This document shows, in pieces, positions 59,515 to 64,000 of a stretch of DNA of 64,000 nt. Each line of letters opens with the position of its first letter. The first letter of the stretch is position 1. A model generated the notes under the pieces. That model made no database searches and was not told the origin of the DNA. It saw only the letters and a program-made list of their open reading frames with translations. Origin of the DNA: Cryptomeria japonica (Eukaryota > Streptophyta > Pinopsida > Cupressales > Cupressaceae); the NCBI RefSeq assembly GCF_030272615.1, contig NC_081412.1, positions 549,410,488 to 549,474,487 on the forward strand, read 5' to 3'. A program made the position numbers and the translations under genes.

Positions 59515-60442
59515 TGTTGGGATCCAAGAACACTAAGAGGGGGGGGGGGTGTGAATCAATGTTTTTCCGATATGAACAATTTTTATCCTTTTATACCATG
59601 CATATATAAACCGGTAAACAAATAAGCATATAACAAGAAGCAAATAAACCATCCACATAAATGAACACCATAACACATAGAATTTATACGTGGAAAACCT
59701 TAATGAGGAAAAACCACGGTGAGATTTGTGACCCACAATATCATTTCACTGGCCATATGAAAATATATTACATATAATAGGGGCCTGCACTTGCAGGAAG
59801 GCACACTGCCTAGAGCATACTTCTCACCACTAAAGAGCCTCACTGACTACAAGCTTTATGCTAAATTAAATTACTAAAAATGAAGTCAAGAATGTATCTG
59901 CTATGCCAAATAGAGTTATGGTTCTGTCTCTGCTCTGTATCGATTCATACACTCTAAACTACCACTGGTATCTCTTCTCCTCCAAGAATGATTTCCAAGC
60001 TATCTACAGATCATTGCATGATATAACATTCGCATACAAAATGATCTTCATACATAAATTTTGCATTATACAGTTTTGCTATATTCTCCTATATCCACAC
60101 ATATCATCTATCATATCATATCAAAAATAATCTTGCAGATTGACCTATATACCTATTACAAATGATATGCCTTATGTCGGCTTACAATACATTTACAAAG
60201 ATATTCATTGTTGGCCTTGATAATATTTATAAAATGATTTATTAAGTAAATCCTCCTTGATGTCGGCTTCCAATGAAGTATCGATGCCAGTGTCGGTGCT
60301 GGTGTCGGTGCTAGTGTAGCCCTGAATGATCCAAAGCTGGTATCTGCTGGTATATGCCTCCTAGTGTCGGTTTATGACTTCCATCAAATCTTGTTGCCAT
60401 AAATGACAACAAAATGAATCCAATAAGTGTTAATTGCCAACA
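59515..60442 (-). repeat. 5' LTR of element H (928 bp)
   Basis: It starts TGTTGGGATCCAAG and ends AATTGCCAACA on the plus strand. A G-run of 12 lies near 59538-59549. Pairs with 53671-54581. Confidence 0.9.
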
Positions 60443-60720
60443 AAGTAGAGGTGGTGGATACAATTGTTGCACACCAAAGCCAAGTGAAGGTGTTATTTGA
60501 CAAGAACATGACTTCTCGTGAGTTCACTGTTGGTGATCAAGTCTTGTTATGGGACAAGAGGAGGAAACCAAAGGGTTTGCATGGGAAATTTGATTCCTTA
60601 TGGAGAGGCCCCTTTACTATTCATGAAGTATGAGGCGAGCATAGTTACTTGCTTGCATATGCTGATAGTACCCCGTTCTCACTACCTCATAGTGGAGAAC
60701 ATTTGAAGCTCTTTACTCAA
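60443..60720 (+). pseudogene. Integrase C-terminal domain of element E
   Basis: It continues the integrase broken by H: VEVVDTIVAHQSQVKVLFDK, then the SH3-like GPF/Y region with FTVGDQVLLWDKRRKPKG and FDSLWRGPFTIHEV. A TGA near 60632 ends the frame early. A degraded AYADSTPF tail and HLKLF follow, ending TAA near 60722. This marks the end of E's pol. Confidence 0.85.
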
Positions 60721-60890
60721 TAAGAAGAAATGAAAAAAGGAAGTTGTACATTTTGTAAATACTTGTATGGTATTTTCTTTTTGAGTCATTTTGTCACATG
60801 ACTCTATAGCCCAATAGATACAGGCACTCAGAGTTTTGGATTCTACAAGCTTCAAGTGGTGTAGCTTATTCCGCACTCAGAGCCAACTTT
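60721..60890 (+). other. Stretch between pol and the 3' LTR of E
   Basis: It contains a purine-rich AAGAAGAAATGAAAAAAGG (60722-60740) that could be the polypurine tract. If so, the 3' LTR would begin near 60745 (TGTACATT) and not near 60891, and the 5' LTR copy would be missing its first 145 bp or so. No gene seen. Confidence 0.4.
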
Positions 60891-61053
60891 TGTCCTTGAT
60901 TTTAGTGTGGTGAAAATCGTGAGGCAACCCTATGAAACTAGTATGTTTCATACCTCACGTCCTCTGGGAAAGGTTGATCGACTTCGTCGGTTAGTTGCCT
61001 TTTTCTTTTTGTCATTTTTGAGTTGTTAGATTTTGTAGTTTTACCTATAGGTC

Positions 61054-61995
61054 GGACTTTAAAGTCCCAACTGCAGGGGAGTCTAACTGCACATCGGACT
61101 TTAAAGTCTGATGTGCAGTCTCGTTGAATTAAAGATGCATGTCAGACTTTAAAGTCTGACCTGCAAGGAGTTCTTCATGCATGTCAAACTTTAAAGTCTG
61201 ACATGCATGGCACGCATTGTAATTAATATCGTCATTAATAACTTTTTAAGGGATATTAATTTGAGTTTTGCTTATTTTTATTTCATTTTTCGATTGATCA
61301 TTGCCTTATGTGTGCTCTTTGGTTCTCCTTTAGCGATTTTCTCATGATCGTGTCGGTGAATTCCATCTTCTTATTCTTGTTCAGCATTTTTGAGGTAGGT
61401 TTTCATTTTGTTTTCGAGCTTTCCTTGTTTTTATACATGTTAGTTGCATTGGGGTTTCTCTACTAACAGGCTGGACTTTGAAGTCCAACATGTTAGAATT
61501 GTTGGTTTCCCTTCTAGCATGTCGAATTTTAAAATTTGATATGTTAGTTGCATTGTTGGTTTCCCTTCTAGCATTTTAGATTTTAAAATCCGACATGTTA
61601 TCAGCATGTGTGAATATTGGTTAACATATCAGACTTTAAAGTCTGATATGATAATATATCATGTTTTACCCAGATGACATGTCGGGTTTTAAAACCCAAC
61701 TTGTCATTCTTTATGTCTTTTCTAGCTGACAGGTCGGATTTTAAAACCCAACATGTCATTGATTGCATTTCCTTTTGCACATTGGACTTTAAAGTCCAAT
61801 GTACATATTACCTTTTCATTTTTATAAGGTCCAGGTCAGACTTTAAAGTCTGATCTGCAAAGATTGTTCTTCCCACCTGCACATCGGACTTTAAAGTCTG
61901 ATATGAAATGAATGATGTTTTTCCCCTACACATCAGACTTTAAAGTCTGATATGTGAATTTTGGTTTCTAATTGACATGATAGACTTTTTTCTCC
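61054..61995 (+). repeat. Palindrome array in the 3' LTR of E (15 units)
   Basis: Cores start at 61054, 61096, 61144 and 61186. After a gap they resume at 61473, 61524, 61578, 61631, 61684, 61736, 61784, 61838, 61886, 61935 and, degenerate, about 61982. From the second core of this group on, every start is exactly 51,088 bp from its partner in the 5' LTR, so the two arrays align without gaps. The unit at 61625-61650 is the same perfect 26-bp palindrome as 10537-10562. The first four units have no partner because the 5' copy is deleted there. Confidence 0.9.
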
Positions 61996-62134
61996 GACGT
62001 GCCAGTTTTTGACAATCTTTTTCCCAAGTCCAGTTTAGCTCTAGATTCTTGTTCCAGTTAATAAAATTTGCTTTTCTGATGGTCGTGATTTTCAAAATGC
62101 TAATCCTCGATGTTGGATGTAGTACTTTACAAAT

Positions 62135-62656
62135 GTAAATGCCTACTCAAGGCAAATTAGAGCCTTCCTCAAGTTAGTTAGAGTCCTCACCAAACAAGCC
62201 ATTGATAAAAAAAATGAAGTACAAGTATGATAAATACTTGAACATGTATCCAGAAAGCTCAATTGACTTCAATGTCAAGGAGATAAGGGTTACTGAAATT
62301 GGTCATGTGAATATACAGGAATTCATTGATCAATTTGAGAAAGCTCCATCACACATGTCAAGTTTGATCAAATCGGAGCTACACAAATATGCTTCCTTCC
62401 CAGACACAACTCATGATCTAGATTTTATACTTGCAGTGGTGGATAATTTTGATCCAAATACAAGACAAATAAAGGATGCCAACTAGAATTTTGTTATGAC
62501 ATTAATTAGTGTTTTCTTTAACATTGTATTCAAAGGCTCTCCAGTTGAGGAAGTAGCTGACATTACTCAAGAAAGTGCTCAAGAATATTTTGAGAAAGAT
62601 GAAGCAAAGTGAAAGAAAATGATCAATACATTTTTCCTCTCTTCTCCTAGGAGTTC
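62135..62656 (+). pseudogene. Start of the U3 ORF in E's 3' LTR
   Basis: Second copy of the ORF at 11045: PTQGKLEPSS, then KKMKYKYDKYLNMYPES, IGHVNIQEFIDQFEKAPSHM, FILAVVDNFDPNTRQ and ITQESAQEYFEKDEAK. A stop occurs near 62171, with others near 62484 and 62612. The FEKAPSHM stretch preserves residues broken by stops in the 5' copy. It is interrupted by element F within a few bases of the point where A interrupted the 5' copy. Confidence 0.75.
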
Positions 62657-63755
62657 TATTGGCAATATGGGGGAATTGATTATGTGTTTCATTGATGTTT
62701 TGTCATTGATGTCAACACTAGATGTTATGGCTAGTTACTGGCAGACAAGTTTTGGTTACTGGTAGAAGATCTTGTGTTACTGGTAAGGGTTTAAGGTTTT
62801 ACAGGCAGAACTTTTACTGAGAATCTTTGACATGATGCACAAGTGGTGTTGGCACGACTTCTAGATGGAATTCAGGATGCAAAAGGTGATCCTTGTCTGT
62901 GCCTCAACTGATTGGAGATATCGCTTTGGCGTGGTGGACCCAGTTTAGGTCTGGTACCTATCTAGGTTATGGACCGGTATCATGTTAACATGTTCTCTAC
63001 ACGTTATCAGGATGTTTTATGGATTGTTTAATGTTGTTTTGGTCTTAAGCCAACATGGCATATCATTGTAATATGGATGAATGTAATGATCTTATTGTAA
63101 TATCTTTTAGGTGGCCGACCAAATTGGTTTAGGCCTTAGGGTTTGTATAAATTGATGTAAGATCTCATTGTAGATCATGGTATGGGAATGGAAAAATATG
63201 GTCGTGGTCATGAAATGAAATATCATATGTGAAGGAGATTTGGTCGATCATAGGTGATCGAATTGGGTTTAAGTAAGAGGTCAAAGGCCTTTGGTATTGA
63301 GCTTAACCGAGACTGTAATCAGGCATGGTAGATGCTATCTTTGGCAGTTCATTCTTTTGGATTGTTGTCCAATTATCTTGAGGTGGTTATAACCTCTATG
63401 TAGTTAGTGAGACTCCTTTGTAATGAGTAGTACACTCTAGGCAGTGTGCCTTCCTACATGTGCAGACCCCTTATTGTATCACATACTTTCTACAAAAGTA
63501 TAATCTAATTGTGGGTAGGGTTCCCACCATGGTTTTTCCACATACAAATCATGGTGTTATGTGGTATGGTTGCATTGTGTTAATTCTCTATTTCATTCTT
63601 AAGTTTTATTGCTTACCGGTATCTGTTTTTGCTATTCTAGTATTCAATGTTTATGTTCTCAACTTAAAGGCTATAAAGTGGTTTGATTAATATAATTTGT
63701 TGACAACTGATTCACCCCCTCACCCCCTCTTAGTTGTCCACCAGTTATCCTAACA
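62657..63755 (+). repeat. 5' LTR of element F (1,099 bp)
   Basis: It starts TATTGGCAATATGG (TG mutated to TA) and ends TATCCTAACA. It has an AGGCAGTGTGCCT hairpin at about 63439-63451 followed by CTACATGTGCAG, a TGGTTTTTCC block near 63530, and the C-run module near 63710-63731. Confidence 0.88.
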
Positions 63756-63769
63756 ATTGGTATCAGATC
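63756..63769 (+). other. Primer binding site of element F
   Basis: ATTGGTATCAGATC directly follows the LTR, one mismatch from the tRNA-Met primer site. Confidence 0.88.
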
Positions 63770-63813
63770 TTTGGTCCTCTTTTGCAGAAGCTTAACCGCT
63801 TGAGGTAGATCCT

Positions 63814-64000
63814 ATGGCAACTAATACTTCAAATCCACCGGCAACTATTTTTAGAAGAGAAATCCCTAAGCTTGATGGAAGAAATTATGGGATATGGAAA
63901 ATCTGAGTGAAGACTAATCTTAGATGTCTTGGCAACGATATTTGGGAGATCAATGAGAAAGGATATACACCTTATGATCTAGCATCTGGAAATCCTGCTC
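63814..64000 (+). pseudogene. N-terminal gag of element F
   Basis: ATG at 63814, 58 bp after the LTR. The frame reads MATNTSNPPATIFRREIPKL, then the capsid motif DGRNYGIWKI. A TGA at 63904-63906 replaces an expected Arg or Trp codon, and the frame stays open after it (TNLRCLGNDIWEINEKGYTP). This is the copia capsid domain start. The rest is outside the window, so whether the element is otherwise intact is unknown. Confidence 0.8.

Larger units (their letters stand above)
53671..60442 (-). mobile_element. Element H: pol-less LTR element related to B
   Basis: 6,772 bp in E's integrase gene. LTRs at 59515-60442 (5') and 53671-54581 (3') are about 93% identical where compared. PBS at 59501, PPT before the 3' LTR. 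Internal region: coiled-coil and four-knuckle ORF, a gap of about 350 bp, and ORF2 homologous to B's. No protease, integrase, RT or RNase H was found. Flanks GAGAT and AAGTA are not a convincing duplication, but the host integrase frame resumes at VEVVDTIVAHQ, so the boundaries hold. Confidence 0.85.
10181..62656 (+). mobile_element. Element E: Tat-type Ty3/gypsy element, the scaffold of the window
   Basis: Reassembled around its insertions, the order is a 5' LTR of about 5.4 kb, then a tRNA-Arg-type PBS (43737), then gag, protease and an extra RNase H. RT, RNase H, integrase and the 3' LTR follow (from about 60891, cut by F at 62656). The PBS and the second RNase H are hallmarks of the plant Tat lineage (Ogre, Grande, Cinful relatives). 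It landed in the integrase of G. Its own target duplication cannot be tested because the 3' end lies outside. At least seven elements sit inside it: A, J, K, M, L, H and F. All its coding regions are decayed. Confidence 0.75.
60891..62656 (+). repeat. 3' LTR of element E, first part (cut by F)
   Basis: Homologous to 10181-11567, about 90% identical by eye. It includes the palindrome array and the start of the U3 ORF. It contains about 385 bp (60916-61300) missing from the 5' copy. It ends where F inserts; the remainder lies outside the window. Confidence 0.75.
62657..64000 (+). mobile_element. Element F: Sirevirus-type copia element, 5' end only
   Basis: 5' LTR 62657-63755, PBS 63756, gag start 63814. 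The element runs off the window. The five bases before it are AGTTC; the matching duplication would be downstream, outside. It is inserted in E's 3' LTR. Confidence 0.85.

Noticed and set aside
53666-60447. Target-site duplication for element H
   Set aside because: GAGAT and AAGTA match at only two of five positions. Boundaries were set from LTR ends and the interrupted integrase, not from a duplication.
43850-60720. Integrated plant pararetrovirus
   Set aside because: An integrase, LTRs and a retrotransposon-type PBS are present and no movement-protein motif was seen; this is a Ty3/gypsy element.

Overview
This window is a piece of a large, transposon-filled plant nuclear genome. It is A+T-rich and contains no host gene, tRNA or rRNA that I can recognise. 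Essentially all structured sequence is LTR retrotransposon, nested up to four levels deep. The abundance of old elements and solo LTRs, and the very long LTRs, suggest a gymnosperm (conifer-type) genome, but that is an inference. No sequence diagnostic of a species was seen.

Layout, left to right. Positions 1-599 are the tail of an LTR. 600-4690 is degenerate sequence holding a solo LTR (2337-3396) and a minus-strand Ty3/gypsy integrase remnant (4060-4640). Element G, a Ty1/copia element of Sirevirus type, starts at 4693 with a 2.6 kb LTR that carries a complete 344-bp TRIM (6347-6690). It is followed by decayed gag, protease and pre-integrase, and breaks at 10180. From 10181 to beyond 62656 runs element E, a Tat-type Ty3/gypsy element, which is the scaffold of the window. 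Its 5' LTR (10181 to about 43727) is split by element A (11573-38549, minus) and solo LTR J (39073-40217). Element A has 2.4 kb LTRs, encodes only gag, and itself contains B (12397-20029, minus), C (21781-29432, plus, a copia element with gag and full pol) and solo LTR D (34343-38051). E's PBS is at 43737-43754. Its gag, protease, extra RNase H, RT, RNase H and integrase run from 43850 to 60720, broken by K (44819-46502), M (49133-49982), L (50798-52512) and H (53671-60442, minus). E's 3' LTR begins near 60891 and is split by F (62657 to the window end), a copia element with an intact-looking LTR, PBS and gag start.

Target-site duplications support most of this stratigraphy: GATTA (solo LTR 2337), AGAGA (TRIM), CCACC (A), GATTT/TATTT (B), CCTCC (C), TCACA (D), CATGT (J), CTTAT (K), GCAAA/GCAAC (L). 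In the stretches I compared by eye, A's LTR pair (about 87-92% identical) is more diverged than those of the elements inside it (B about 95%, C about 96%), as nesting requires.

Three things stand out. (1) Element E's LTR carries, upstream of its TATA box, an array of palindromes about 50 bp apart centred on TTTAAA, followed by a long ORF, so a protein appears to be encoded in U3. (2) Elements B and H are related, pol-less elements with a coiled-coil and four-zinc-knuckle protein plus a second, unrecognised ORF of roughly 1,000 codons with its own leader. (3) Unrelated LTRs share small modules: a C-run followed by CTCTCAG near the LTR end, an AGGC...GCCT hairpin, and paired polypurine tracts. 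All coding regions carry stops or frameshifts, so nothing here appears able to move without help.
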